Source: Bacteroides sp.
GTDB lineage: Bacteria; Bacteroidota; Bacteroidia; Bacteroidales; Bacteroidaceae
Direction: 5' to 3'
Length of the DNA stretch: 12,740 nt
Assembly (NCBI GenBank): GCA_030152865.1
Contig: JASLIW010000114.1
Coordinates: forward strand, 1-12,740
Part shown: piece by piece, positions 1-9,175 of the stretch
How positions within the stretch are numbered: the stretch's first letter is position 1
How the letters are laid out: every line of letters starts with the position of its first letter
Translations under genes and position numbers: made by a program
The notes under the pieces: generated by a model
What the model was told of the DNA's origin: nothing
Seen by the model: only the letters and a program-made list of their open reading frames with translations
Databases searched by the model: none

Positions 1-3000
1 CAAATGGCCGTACAAATGCAGTTGTATTACCAGCTATGCTCATACCTGGAGTGCCTTCCATCATATACCAACCATCGCTTATCTTAGAATTGAAGTTCCC
101 TTTCATCGTATAGATGTAATTCTCTTTCTCTTTTTCTTTGGTGGTAATGGTTGGGTTGCTACCAGCAAAATATCTGTAGTAGGTGTGGCCTCTATATGAG
201 TCTGTGTTAGTATACATGTTGAAGTCAAAGAACTTAGGATCATCATCACTGGTAATTGGCCCTACAAGTTTGGTTTCTGTCCAGCTTTCTGGCTTAATAG
301 CACCCCAGTTGATACCACGAGGTCCTAAGTCATATATGAGTTGTCCATTATTAGAATAGTATGCTAAGACTGCATAGCCTTGAGTGTTTACGCCAAGTAC
401 AATATTAGGATGCTCTCCAATCCCATATATCTTCATTTCTGAGCCTGTGGCTTCTATTCGTGGGCCTGCGTCAGCTGTGCGTAAATGTCGAGCCAAAAGA
501 GAGCCTACATTTAGTTTATCCGCAGTAATTGAGTTTGCTTTAAGAAGTAGGGTGTTTATAAAGCCGTCTTTGATGAGAGTATTAGTACCAACCTTTAGCT
601 CAGCAAGGATATTGACCTCTTTACCCATCATTGAGATGATATTATCCTTCATCTCAAATGAAGACTTGATAACCTCATTGTTGCTATTTATTGCTCCTGT
701 TATATCAGTCTTAACTTGAACTTTAAAAGAGTTGTGGTCTAGCTTTACGGCTGCTAAATCTTTGCTAATACCATCTGTCTTGCTGACTTCTGCGATAACT
801 TTATCGTTTAAAGCTCCTAGTTTTGCGTTGGTTTCTGTGATTTGTGCTTCGGTGTCTTCGGGAGCAGGTGTCCAATCGGTGGGTTTGTTGCCTATCTTTA
901 TTTGAAAATTAGACGCCGACATTTTTCCTTTTGAGGGGTTTTGAAATGCAGCCTTGCAGAACACAACTCTAACAACCTTATCGGTAACGATAAAACCTCT
1001 TGATATCCTGCCATCATAATCAGGTTCAGACCACATTACATTTCTATATACAGTGCTTCCATTATCATATTCTAAGGCTATTTCAAAAAAAAATCTTTTA
1101 AACCCTGACGCATCTGACCACTCAACACCATTCATAAACAAATCGCAGGATATATTTATGTAACGTCCCACGAGCTCACCACTTTTCAAGATTTTTATAA
1201 AGTGCTCCGACAGGTTAAACAGCTTACCACCATACCCATTTTTCTCCGTAACTATATAGTCGCTATTTAAAACGAAATTTCTTACCCCAATTTCAAGGTT
1301 ATCAATCGCCTTTTGAGCAGACTTTTCTGAAGCTTCAAGGACAATTCCTTCGTGAGTAGCTTCAATCTTGTTAGCTGTAGCTTTTATTTCAACTTCGGTT
1401 TCTTTAAAGCCTTCAATAGAAGTCTTTATGCTTCCTGCTGTCTGTTCTAAATTGGAAATAGAGCTGTTTATCTCTCCTTGCTTTTTGGTTACCTCTCCTA
1501 AAGTGGTGTTGATTTGCCCTGCAGTAACGTTGATGTCATTTATCTGCACCTTGACCTGCTCCAAAGTCTTGATGCTCTCTCCGTTGGCATTTTTGGCTTC
1601 ATTGACAAGCTGTGTGGTTTCTTTAATGTGGCTATTAATCTGCCCATCAGCAATTTCAAAGCGTTGTTCTACATCTTTGATTTCTTTAGTAACAGATTCT
1701 TTAACTCCTTCTATTAAAGCGTTAAGCTCTTCTTTTGCTTTGTCTAGTCTGTCTTGAGCTTCGTTAATAGCTCGTTGCTCTGCTTCTGTTACTATACCAT
1801 CTGCGTAGGCTTCCTGTTGTGTTTTAAAAAGTGCGTCTTGTGCGTCTGCGTATTTCTTCGCTGCTTCTAGTTTAGCTTTAGCGTCTTCGATTGCTCTCTG
1901 TTCTTCGGCTGTAATCTTTCCGTCTGCATAAGCTTTACTCTCGATTTGCTTTAAGTTATCCTGTGCATCAGCATACGCTTTAGCTGCTGCTTCGGCTTCT
2001 TCTTTACTTTTAGAAATTTGGGCTTCGGTATCTTCTGGAGCAGGTGTCCAATCGGTGGGTTTGTTGCCGAGCTCAAGCTTGATTTTTCTAATAGATAAGT
2101 CGTTGTTGCCATGTACATCATATACAGCAAATGACCCCTTAGAGTAGTTGGCATTATTTATCCCCCAATCTTTTATGTATGTTTTTAAAACAACCCTCTC
2201 CCATACCCCTTTTTCTTTTGGTGTGAAGTTTTTTTGATTTGCTATACTTATCCCGTTGTTTTGGTATGGATACACTAACAAACTTCTCAAAAAACCGCCC
2301 TCATTTACTCTTATATCAAAACTTAAGCAAACTTTATCTCCAATATTATCTTCAACATAAGCGTATATATAAGCGTTAAAAAATCTAATGAAATTTCTCG
2401 TTTTTTGGGAGTTTAAAAATAGATTCCTCCCCCCAATCTCCAGCCCATCAATTGAGTCCTGTGCAGACTGTGCCAATCCCTTAGCAGTATCAGCATCGCC
2501 TTGTACCTTGCTAATTGAAGAGTTAAGCTCATTTTTGGTCGAGTTAAGACTTGTATTGAAGCTGTTTTCAACGTTCGTTATAGTAGCCCCTAATTCATTC
2601 TTAACAGAGTTTACAGATGTGTTTATATCCTTTTGTAAATCTGCTTGAACTTTGCCAATATCTCCACTTAATTTGTCGGAGGTTTCAGAGATTACTGTTT
2701 CAACACTCTTTCCATTTTGAAGCTTAATCATACCCTGTACATAGGCATTTTCAAGAACAGCACCATGACCTTCAAGCTGTCCAAACACAGGACTTACAAC
2801 ACCCTCTAAGTTACCTATGCGTGTATGCTCTTTACCCTTTAACGAGTAAGAGTTTATTCCACTATAGTAAGCAGTATAAGGAGCGTCTGCACCAACCACA
2901 CTTATCAAGTAAGCAGATTGTCTAGCAGTGTTTGTTTTGTTGCCCAAAGTGGCTATTTCATCTCCTTCTTCTGGAGTAGCAGAGTTAGCCTCGCAATCTG

Positions 3001-5239
3001 TTTTAGATAGATTTATATAGCCATCTCCTGCACTCGTAACAGCTCTCCAGTAACGTTTTACTTTACCGGTAAACTTCTGGCAAAGGACAAGATCATCTTT
3101 AAAGAATGTATCTGCACTCTCAATCTCACACTTCCAATAAGAGCCACCATCTGTAACCTTGGTTATTTTGCCACCTGCTGGAGAATGCACAACTACACCT
3201 CCTTGATGCTTTACTTCTTGGATAAGTAGCTCGAAGACTTGGAAGACTTTCCTAACAGTTAGATTATCAATCTCTAAGTTCCAATCACCACCTTCTGTTT
3301 TGGCTAATCGGAACCCCTCACCGAGTAATCCGCTTACGAATTTAGGAGATGAGAGAGTACCTTTGATTACTGCATTCAGAATTGTTGCTGTCTCTTTTAC
3401 ATCTAGTTTCTGAACGTCAGCTAAGTTCTTGACAAGTAAGGTCAAGGCTGTAAGGTTACTTATATCTGCTTCTGTAGCGTCAACCTTAGTCGCTTCTATT
3501 TGATTGAATAAGGCCGTGATACCCTCAACTACATTTGCTTGGATATCGTTAAGCTTTGCGTTTCCGTTTTCGTCTAAAGAATACTTTGTACCTAGCTTTA
3601 ATCCTGCTAAGAATGTGATTAAGTGCTCTGTTTTGTCGGCTTGGTCTTTTCTTAGGAACGTGTTTAACGCTCGCAGAGAAGATAGGACGTTGCGGTCGGT
3701 GGGTTTGGTTGAATCATACTGACCTACAACATATACCCCCTTACCTTGTGTAGATTGAAAGATTTGGTCTTTGTAGATTAACTCATCGACCTTGTCCTCT
3801 AAATCATTAAGGAGCGAATAAGAAGCTGTTTCTCCTACGTAATAAATTGGGTTGTCGTAGGGTTTATCAAGAAGGTACTCATAACCAATAATGCGACTTA
3901 CTCTACCTTCTTCAAAGTAAGTTGGATTGATTAGATTAACCTTATCTCCTAACTCAAACGTTCTGACTTCTCCTTTATTAAACATAAAGTCAGACATCAT
4001 TCTATTTTCGTAGGTAGAAGGGTCAACTTTTATCTTTTCGATATACTCAATTGCTCTTTCTTTTAGTCGCTGCTCTGCTTCAGGTAGAAGTTGGTCGTCA
4101 ATGAATTTTGTATCGTAGCCATAGAGGATAAACTTATCGCCAGCCTTTGGTTTTAATACATTATCAGGAAGTAATCTGCCATAGTCTTCATTACGGATTA
4201 TCTCAAACTCATTAGACTTTTCATTATAGCCTAAAGCGAAGTCCATCCCATTTAATGCACCACTTTGAAAGGTTATGCGTAACTCTTCATTTGGTAGGAT
4301 ATATTCGCTCTTGAAATTAAGCGATTTGTCCTTTATCCAATACGTCCAAAAGTTGGTTGTTACACCCTCTTCTGTTGTACTACCTTCTTTTTCTCTTGCA
4401 TCTGTAACCTCATTTACTCTACTTGGGTAAATATCATCGAAGATAACTACCTGCTCGACTGCTTCCTCTTGGCTCATTCCTGGATAAGCATCGACGAAAG
4501 GAGTACCCTCTGGCATCATCAAGCGTTTATCTGCTATTCCATTGATCGCTACTTCATCCGAGTGTGGTCTGTAATTTCTAGGTATATTACGAGCAGAGCC
4601 AAAAGCATAAATACGAGTTGCATAATTCTGTTGTCCATCATTCCTTATCATTTCCTGAACATTATCGTTCAGTTTAAAATCTACTGGAGTACCATACTCG
4701 CAGCGGCCAAAGTGAATAACGTTGTCTGTTATCCACCATTCACACTCCCACGCTTCGGCTAACATCGTAAGGGCATCAATTAAATTGACGCTGTCGTAGT
4801 GCATGGATATGGTTTTGTTATCCACACCTTCCACGACAAATTCAAACTCTTTGCCGTTATAGTTATAACCTAGGTGCTTTAAATTGCGTAGGAATACCTT
4901 TAGTTGTGAGGGCAAGTCAGCTGTTAAATTCCATACAGCCTCACGAGCTCCATGTTCAGGAGAATAGAAGAATTTCTTGTTTTTCCACTTCCAATAATAA
5001 GCATCAAATCTTACTTCATATTCGTAAGCTCTGTTAGTCTCATTATAAGTCGGTGCAGTTAAATCTACTATCTCAAATGCACCGTCCATGATACTATCTC
5101 CTAGCTTGAAATAGATAGGAGTAGTAAGATTAAACTTAAGCGTTACATAGTCTTCTTGCATCAAAGTGCATCTCCTCAAACACCCCTCATTTATGGGTGT
5201 TGAGAAAATCACTTCATTATTTCTTTTAATCTCTATCAT
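1..5239 (-). CDS. Giant tail-tip / fibre protein, 3' end outside window
   Basis: One frame is open from the ATG at 5239 through the left edge, at least 1746 codons without a stop; I read it codon by codon. It is the likely tail-tip (Tal-like) hub fused to a fibre and should contact the host surface. Approximate layout by residue: 1-470 hub domain (SFELG-like strands, WKWKNKKFFYSPEHG, EQRLKERAIEYIEKIK, FELGDKVNLINP); 505-545 NVLSSLRALNTFLRKDQADK; 700-805 a conserved-looking beta domain (FTGKVKRYWRAV, EEGDEIATLGN, YYSGINSYSLKGKEHT); 845-930 coiled coil; 932-1075 module A (GLEIGGRNLF to NKPTDWTPAPED); 1088-1169 two 41-residue helical repeats; more coiled coil; 1315-1467 module B, same ends; 1520-1610 a fibre element with ANSITADKLNVGSLLARHL and GPRIEATG. 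The start at 5239 keeps N-terminal family-like residues; ATG 5161 is the alternative. It overlaps the distal tail gene by 14 bases. Confidence 0.85.
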   Translation of the reverse strand, partial: MIEIKRNNEVIFSTPINEGCLRRCTLMQEDYVTLKFNLTTPIYFKLGDSIMDGAFEIVDLTAPTYNETNRAYEYEVRFDAYYWKWKNKKFFYSPEHGAREAVWNLTADLPSQLKVFLRNLKHLGYNYNGKEFEFVVEGVDNKTISMHYDSVNLIDALTMLAEAWECEWWITDNVIHFGRCEYGTPVDFKLNDNVQEMIRNDGQQNYATRIYAFGSARNIPRNYRPHSDEVAINGIADKRLMMPEGTPFVDAYPGMSQEEAVEQVVIFDDIYPSRVNEVTDAREKEGSTTEEGVTTNFWTYWIKDKSLNFKSEYILPNEELRITFQSGALNGMDFALGYNEKSNEFEIIRNEDYGRLLPDNVLKPKAGDKFILYGYDTKFIDDQLLPEAEQRLKERAIEYIEKIKVDPSTYENRMMSDFMFNKGEVRTFELGDKVNLINPTYFEEGRVSRIIGYEYLLDKPYDNPIYYVGETASYSLLNDLEDKVDELIYKDQIFQSTQGKGVYVVGQYDSTKPTDRNVLSSLRALNTFLRKDQADKTEHLITFLAGLKLGTKYSLDENGNAKLNDIQANVVEGITALFNQIEATKVDATEADISNLTALTLLVKNLADVQKLDVKETATILNAVIKGTLSSPKFVSGLLGEGFRLAKTEGGDWNLEIDNLTVRKVFQVFELLIQEVKHQGGVVVHSPAGGKITKVTDGGSYWKCEIESADTFFKDDLVLCQKFTGKVKRYWRAVTSAGDGYINLSKTDCEANSATPEEGDEIATLGNKTNTARQSAYLISVVGADAPYTAYYSGINSYSLKGKEHTRIGNLEGVVSPVFGQLEGHGAVLENAYVQGMIKLQNGKSVETVISETSDKLSGDIGKVQADLQKDINTSVNSVKNELGATITNVENSFNTSLNSTKNELNSSISKVQGDADTAKGLAQSAQDSIDGLEIGGRNLFLNSQKTRNFIRFFNAYIYAYVEDNIGDKVCLSFDIRVNEGGFLRSLLVYPYQNNGISIANQKNFTPKEKGVWERVVLKTYIKDWGINNANYSKGSFAVYDVHGNNDLSIRKIKLELGNKPTDWTPAPEDTEAQISKSKEEAEAAAKAYADAQDNLKQIESKAYADGKITAEEQRAIEDAKAKLEAAKKYADAQDALFKTQQEAYADGIVTEAEQRAINEAQDRLDKAKEELNALIEGVKESVTKEIKDVEQRFEIADGQINSHIKETTQLVNEAKNANGESIKTLEQVKVQINDINVTAGQINTTLGEVTKKQGEINSSISNLEQTAGSIKTSIEGFKETEVEIKATANKIEATHEGIVLEASEKSAQKAIDNLEIGVRNFVLNSDYIVTEKNGYGGKLFNLSEHFIKILKSGELVGRYINISCDLFMNGVEWSDASGFKRFFFEIALEYDNGSTVYRNVMWSEPDYDGRISRGFIVTDKVVRVVFCKAAFQNPSKGKMSASNFQIKIGNKPTDWTPAPEDTEAQITETNAKLGALNDKVIAEVSKTDGISKDLAAVKLDHNSFKVQVKTDITGAINSNNEVIKSSFEMKDNIISMMGKEVNILAELKVGTNTLIKDGFINTLLLKANSITADKLNVGSLLARHLRTADAGPRIEATGSEMKIYGIGEHPNIVLGVNTQGYAVLAYYSNNGQLIYDLGPRGINWGAIKPESWTETKLVGPITSDDDPKFFDFNMYTNTDSYRGHTYYRYFAGSNPTITTKEKEKENYIYTMKGNFNSKISDGWYMMEGTPGMSIAGNTTAFVRPF
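840..892 (-). repeat. Direct repeat copy 2 (end of module B)
   Basis: This is the second copy of the repeat at 2016-2068, 1176 bases away. It encodes the same GNKPTDWTPAPEDTEAQI at residues 1450-1467, closing the second module. The protein segments between each opening GRN/VRN motif and this end are clearly different. Confidence 0.9.
1733..1978 (-). repeat. Two tandem 41-residue helical repeats in tail-tip protein
   Basis: Residues 1088-1128 and 1129-1169 repeat a shared pattern: xYADAQDxL, six or seven residues, AYADGxxTxxEQRAI, then a charged helix xxAxxxLxxAK. The repeats resemble the helical YADGxxT spacer repeats that occur between binding modules of Tal-like tail proteins. They probably act as a rigid spacer between module A and the following coiled coil. 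Similarity is clear in protein but looser in DNA. Confidence 0.85.
2016..2068 (-). repeat. Direct repeat copy 1 (end of module A)
   Basis: This 53-base stretch matches 840-892 with three mismatches; the 32 bases 2037-2068 are identical to 861-892. It encodes GNKPTDWTPAPEDTEAQI (residues 1058-1075 of the tail-tip protein), the closing element of the first carbohydrate-binding-like module. Confidence 0.9.
5175..5204 (-). repeat. Inverted repeat near start of tail-tip gene
   Basis: The arms CTCAAACACCC (5175-5185) and GGGTGTTGAG (5195-5204) form a 10-pair stem with one bulged base and a nine-base loop. It lies 36 to 65 bases inside the coding sequence, counted from the ATG at 5239, or between the distal tail stop and the alternative start at 5161. 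No T run follows on either strand, so it is not a typical terminator. It may influence translation, or be chance. Confidence 0.4.
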
Positions 5240-5621
5240 ACGGATTTGGCTCATTAAATCTAACCGAAAGAGTGCCTACTCTATCTAGGTAGTCAAGCTC
5301 CATAAAGTCTTTTAAAAGGAATTTGTAAACTTCATTATCATATTCAAGTCGAATCAATCCTTTGCGTAGCTCGCTTATGAAAGCTTGGTATCTTTGTTTG
5401 AATTCTGCACGTGAACTTGCGCTAATACAGAAAGACAAGATTACATCTCTTTCATCAATGTAAATTTCATCAATTACCACCCTCTTTCCGTGTTCCAATC
5501 TTGACTTATTAGTAACAATTGGCTTATTGTTCGCAGGAAGTAGTAATTTACCCTCTGTTCTCTCTTGTAAGAATACTCCCCACGTTTTAAATGCGTCTTT
5601 TCCATTTATTAGTAACGTCAT
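5226..5621 (-). CDS. Distal tail protein (Dit-like)
   Basis: This 131-residue protein follows the tape measure, the normal place of the distal tail protein that forms the ring joining tail tube and tail tip. It begins MTLLINGKDAFKTWGVFL, has NKSRLEHGKRVVIDE and IDERDVILSFCISASS in the middle, a helix EFKQRYQAFISELRKGLI, then strands ending TLSVRFNEPNPYDRD. The start (LINGKDA..TWG), the KSRLEHGKR element, the DERD..L.F strand and the terminal NEPNP(Y/N)DR are features I associate with short Dit-like proteins of Bacteroidota phages. It is far shorter than Dit proteins with added carbohydrate-binding domains, so receptor binding must reside in the next gene. The start overlaps the tape-measure stop by four bases, and the next gene starts 14 bases inside its 3' end. 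Confidence 0.7.
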   Translation of the reverse strand: MTLLINGKDAFKTWGVFLQERTEGKLLLPANNKPIVTNKSRLEHGKRVVIDEIYIDERDVILSFCISASSRAEFKQRYQAFISELRKGLIRLEYDNEVYKFLLKDFMELDYLDRVGTLSVRFNEPNPYDRD

Positions 5622-8600
5622 AAATTCCTTGTTTTTCGTTCGATACTCTGGAGGCTATTTTTGATAGTTGGAAGCTCACTTGTGAATTTTGTAATGTCGG
5701 CCAAGTGATACATACTGGTTAGGCTTATTCTATTAGCTGTGCTCATCTGCTCGTTTAGCGTAGTGAAGTTTGTCCTCATCTGCTCCAATATCGCAGTAGA
5801 ATTGTTTGAGATTTCTTGATTGGTTTCTTGAACATGAGTTAAGCGTCCATCAAATACATCAATAGAATCTTGACTAGCAACTTTAGATACTCCTGTGCTG
5901 GCTTTCTGTTCCATAGAGTCGTTTATACCGACTACATCTTTCATGCTATCTAAGCGCTTCTTTCCTTCTTCGTAAATCTGGTAGTATTGTTCTCTTAAAG
6001 CATCGACTTCTGCATCAGATAGGCTGTCATCCTCCATAGCTTTAGCAAAGTCGCCATACCACGCTTCTAAGGCTTCATTCATGTATTGCTTCTTTACTAA
6101 ATTGAGCATTGCATTACTCATTGTGTCTTCAAAGGACTTGGCTACATCATCGAAACCTTTCTCTGCGTTTTTTATGAATTCATCTAATCCACTTTGAGCG
6201 TCTTCTAAAGATATTCCTGTTAGTGATTCTTTCTTCGCTACAGCTAACTGCTCCTCTGCATCAATTAGAGCTCTATAAGCATCAATTATCTGCTGCCACT
6301 CGTCCTTGTTGCGTTGATCATAACCTTGCTGGAGTAGCTTAAGATGCTCTTCTGAATTCCAGAACTCAACTAACTCATCCATAGATTCAATACCTAAGTC
6401 AACTAGCTTCAAGTTGTTTCTCTTTCCTTTTTTTCCTAGAAAATCAACACCTCCAACACCCTTGAAAATGTCATTCTTCATGCCAAAGAGTCTATCGAAC
6501 TGGTTTTCAATAAATCCTTTCTGCGTGTTTATCGCTGCTTGGGTTAAGGCTTCATTGTACTTCATTTCAGCAGCAGTAGCCTTATGGATAAGATCGATAC
6601 GCCTTTCAATTAGCTCATTGATAACTGCATTTGTGCTGCCTATCCTTTCGGTGGCTGCCTGTATTTTAGCAGTGTCTTTTTGCTCTTTGGATTTGCTTTT
6701 AAATATCTTGGAAATAGAAGATGCAGCCGACATCAAGCTGCTTACTCCACCTAGTATATCACCACTAGCAAAAGAACCTATTGAAGCTGATAAATCTGTA
6801 AATCCTTCTACTGCAAGATTCACATCATCCATAAAATCCCCTACACCATCTCCGAACAAAGTACGTGCATCACTAGCAATAGAATTCAGTTCAGGGATTA
6901 ATCCATCAATAGCTTCTGCTAAAAGCTCAAAATCTACTTTCCCTTCCTTTGTAGCTGTTTTTAAATTCTCCTTAAAGGCTAAGAACGGTGCTCTAGTTTC
7001 AAGTTTGCCTAGTATGTTTTCAATTCTGTTCTGTAACGATTCAGCTTCTTTGGTATCGCTTACATTCTTTAGCTTCTCTCGAACATTTTCAAGCTCCACA
7101 ACGAGCTGTTTGGTGGTTGCTCTAGTTAGGTCAAGAACGGTATTTGAAACCTCTGCGCTTTTACCAAAGTCTTTATCTAGCTTCTTTAAAGCTTCAGCTT
7201 GGTCTTTATCTATCAAAGAAACATCCACATTCTTATTGTCCTTTGCGTTCTCTCTTAGCTTAGCGTACTTTTCTATGATTTGATTTCGTTTGACTTCATA
7301 AGATGTATAGGCTTCTAGGCTTTTATCTATTTCAGCTTGCCTCTTTAGCTGCTCTTCTGAGGTTATCTGCTCACGTTTGATTCGGTATAACTCCTGGATA
7401 AGCAGGATTAGGTTTTGCTTCTCTTCTTCGGAATACTTAGCATTTTCAAGTCGTTTATTTAAAGATTCTAGCTCGTAATCTTCTTCTAGCTTTAAAAGCT
7501 CTAATCTGTCATCTACACCTTGTTTGTTTAGCTCGTACTTGGCTTTTTCAATATCGTCAAGAAGAGAAACTATGTTCTCCTTTATGGGGTCTTTGCTTCC
7601 ACCATCTCCTCCTATCCAATCATCAACGCTTATACTACCTTTTAGCTTGTCGTTTGACTTATCTAAGTCCTCTAATGATTTTTGAGTTTTAGTGATTTTG
7701 TTTTCTGCATTATCAAGCTCGTTGGTATAGTAAGCAACGCTATTTGCTCCGTTATTTAAAGCTCCATAACCTGATGTGCTCTTTAGTGAGTAGTCAAGAT
7801 CTTGTTCTGCTTTATTTCGCCTCTTAACTGCCTTCTCTAACTCATCCTCTAACTCAATACGCTTCTTTTCGTTCTCTAATATCTTGTCTTTGGCTGCTTG
7901 AGCTTTGGCTACCTTAATAATAGCATTAGCTTGCTTTTCATAAGCAGTAGCTCCTTTACCTGCTAGAATCTCTTCTTGTGATAGGTTACCTAAGTAGTCA
8001 GGATACAATCTCTGTAGCTCCTTAGCAGCTTTGGTGCGTTCGCTAAGAGATTTAGTGTGGTCCTGGGTCGCTTTATATAGGAAGTCTAGATTAACTATAT
8101 CTTTTTGGGCATTCTTTTGACCCTCGAGCATTACGTCGTTAAACTCTCTTTGAATAGCCTTTAATCTGTTTTGCTCCTTGCTCCAATCCCTATACTTAGT
8201 TATCAAATAACCAACCCCTGCAACAAGTGCCATTATTCCACCAGTCATAAAGGCTCCAGCAAGTCCTTTACTTATACCTAAAGAAGTATTTAAAGCATTT
8301 TGAGCAGTGGTCCACGCTTGAGTAGCTTTGCGGACTACACCAATGCGAAATGCACTTGTGGAATGTAGTGTCTGTTGCACTTGCTGCAAACCGATAGTAA
8401 GGGCCATTGCAGACTGTAACTTGGTCTGTACTTCTGCTAGCTTTTTATTGTCTTTTACGAATAAGCTTGAAACCCCTTGGTAAGCAGAGAAAGCTCCAGC
8501 CAACCCACTCATCCCTTGAATAAGCCCAGGAATAACCATATTACCATACTTGGCCAACATCTGTTGCTCCTGTTGCACTTTACGATAAGCTGTAGAAACT

Positions 8601-9175
8601 TCATCGAGCTTTGATCTTAGTTCATCATATTGCGGTGTTTGGTCTTGACCGGCCAAAGCTAAAGACTGCATCTCTTCTCTAATCTCTCGCATCTGAGTAT
8701 AGAAAGTAACCGACCTATCTCCTGCAGTCTGTAGCTCTGTGGAAATAAGTTTGAAGGCTTCTTCTTGTTTATTTAGGAGGTTTGTTTCACTTTCTAATTC
8801 TGACTTAACCTGCCTATACAAAGCTGATGCCTTTTCTCTCTTCGCTATTAAGTTAGTGTCTTGTGTGCCTAAGTTTACCGAATCAAATTCAGCCTTGGCT
8901 TTCTTATATTGCTCCGATAGCTCTTCTACCGCCTTGCGTTGGATTTGAAGAGACTCTTCTATATCTTTTAATCCTTTGAAGTTATTACCACTAAAGGCTT
9001 CATTAAGGGCTGTGCTCGCTTTCTTTCCTAGGCTCTCAAAGGCTTCTTGTACTCCTTTAGCACTACTCCTTCCAGCTGACTTGATATTCTCAAACTCCTT
9101 ACGAATATCATCAGCACCCCTTCGTAAATCATCTTTATTGAAGACTATTACTTTTTTTCTCCTTGCGTCTGCCAT
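5618..9175 (-). CDS. Tail tape measure protein
   Basis: This 1185-residue protein is the longest complete gene in the window. A tape measure fills the tail lumen, sets tail length and is ejected with the DNA. Visible features: a basic, helical N-terminus (MADARRKKVIVF) and a long alpha-helical, Glu/Lys/Gln-rich region to about residue 205. Hydrophobic segments follow near 212-239 (GNMVIPGLIQGMSGLAGAFS) and 299-325 (GLAGAFMTGGIMALVAGVGY). A very long coiled-coil region rich in K/E/L/Q runs from about 330 to 720. A third small-residue-rich hydrophobic stretch lies near 793-824 (SIGSFASGDILGGVSSLMSA), followed by a helical C-terminus. No peptidase or lysozyme-like motif is evident. At roughly 0.15 nm per residue the tail would be about 175-180 nm. 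Its ATG directly follows the stop of the chaperone extension, and its stop overlaps the start of the distal tail gene as ATGA. Confidence 0.92.
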   Translation of the reverse strand: MADARRKKVIVFNKDDLRRGADDIRKEFENIKSAGRSSAKGVQEAFESLGKKASTALNEAFSGNNFKGLKDIEESLQIQRKAVEELSEQYKKAKAEFDSVNLGTQDTNLIAKREKASALYRQVKSELESETNLLNKQEEAFKLISTELQTAGDRSVTFYTQMREIREEMQSLALAGQDQTPQYDELRSKLDEVSTAYRKVQQEQQMLAKYGNMVIPGLIQGMSGLAGAFSAYQGVSSLFVKDNKKLAEVQTKLQSAMALTIGLQQVQQTLHSTSAFRIGVVRKATQAWTTAQNALNTSLGISKGLAGAFMTGGIMALVAGVGYLITKYRDWSKEQNRLKAIQREFNDVMLEGQKNAQKDIVNLDFLYKATQDHTKSLSERTKAAKELQRLYPDYLGNLSQEEILAGKGATAYEKQANAIIKVAKAQAAKDKILENEKKRIELEDELEKAVKRRNKAEQDLDYSLKSTSGYGALNNGANSVAYYTNELDNAENKITKTQKSLEDLDKSNDKLKGSISVDDWIGGDGGSKDPIKENIVSLLDDIEKAKYELNKQGVDDRLELLKLEEDYELESLNKRLENAKYSEEEKQNLILLIQELYRIKREQITSEEQLKRQAEIDKSLEAYTSYEVKRNQIIEKYAKLRENAKDNKNVDVSLIDKDQAEALKKLDKDFGKSAEVSNTVLDLTRATTKQLVVELENVREKLKNVSDTKEAESLQNRIENILGKLETRAPFLAFKENLKTATKEGKVDFELLAEAIDGLIPELNSIASDARTLFGDGVGDFMDDVNLAVEGFTDLSASIGSFASGDILGGVSSLMSAASSISKIFKSKSKEQKDTAKIQAATERIGSTNAVINELIERRIDLIHKATAAEMKYNEALTQAAINTQKGFIENQFDRLFGMKNDIFKGVGGVDFLGKKGKRNNLKLVDLGIESMDELVEFWNSEEHLKLLQQGYDQRNKDEWQQIIDAYRALIDAEEQLAVAKKESLTGISLEDAQSGLDEFIKNAEKGFDDVAKSFEDTMSNAMLNLVKKQYMNEALEAWYGDFAKAMEDDSLSDAEVDALREQYYQIYEEGKKRLDSMKDVVGINDSMEQKASTGVSKVASQDSIDVFDGRLTHVQETNQEISNNSTAILEQMRTNFTTLNEQMSTANRISLTSMYHLADITKFTSELPTIKNSLQSIERKTRNL

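Noticed and set aside
840..2446. Diversity-generating retroelement target
   Set aside because: No reverse transcriptase, accessory gene or template/variable repeat pair with adenine-specific differences is visible; the repeat ends are conserved and the cores differ along their whole length.
3685..3710. Third copy of the GNKPTDWTPAPED repeat (KPTD occurs again here)
   Set aside because: Only about eleven bases match and the protein context (STKPTDRNV) belongs to a different conserved element, so it is chance.
384..4762. Several short plus-strand open frames (for example 384-719, 1368-1757, 3504-3722, 4469-4762) and a minus-frame one at 1951-2154
   Set aside because: All fall inside the continuous tail-tip frame running from 5239 to the edge and have low-complexity or shadow-like products.
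5175..5204. Rho-independent terminator
   Set aside because: A stem exists but no T run follows on either strand, and it lies within or at the start of a coding region.
6414..7283. 289-codon open frame on the plus strand
   Set aside because: It lies entirely antisense to the tape measure coding sequence, is Ser/Leu/Phe-rich with no recognisable domain, and mirrors the codon pattern of the opposite strand.
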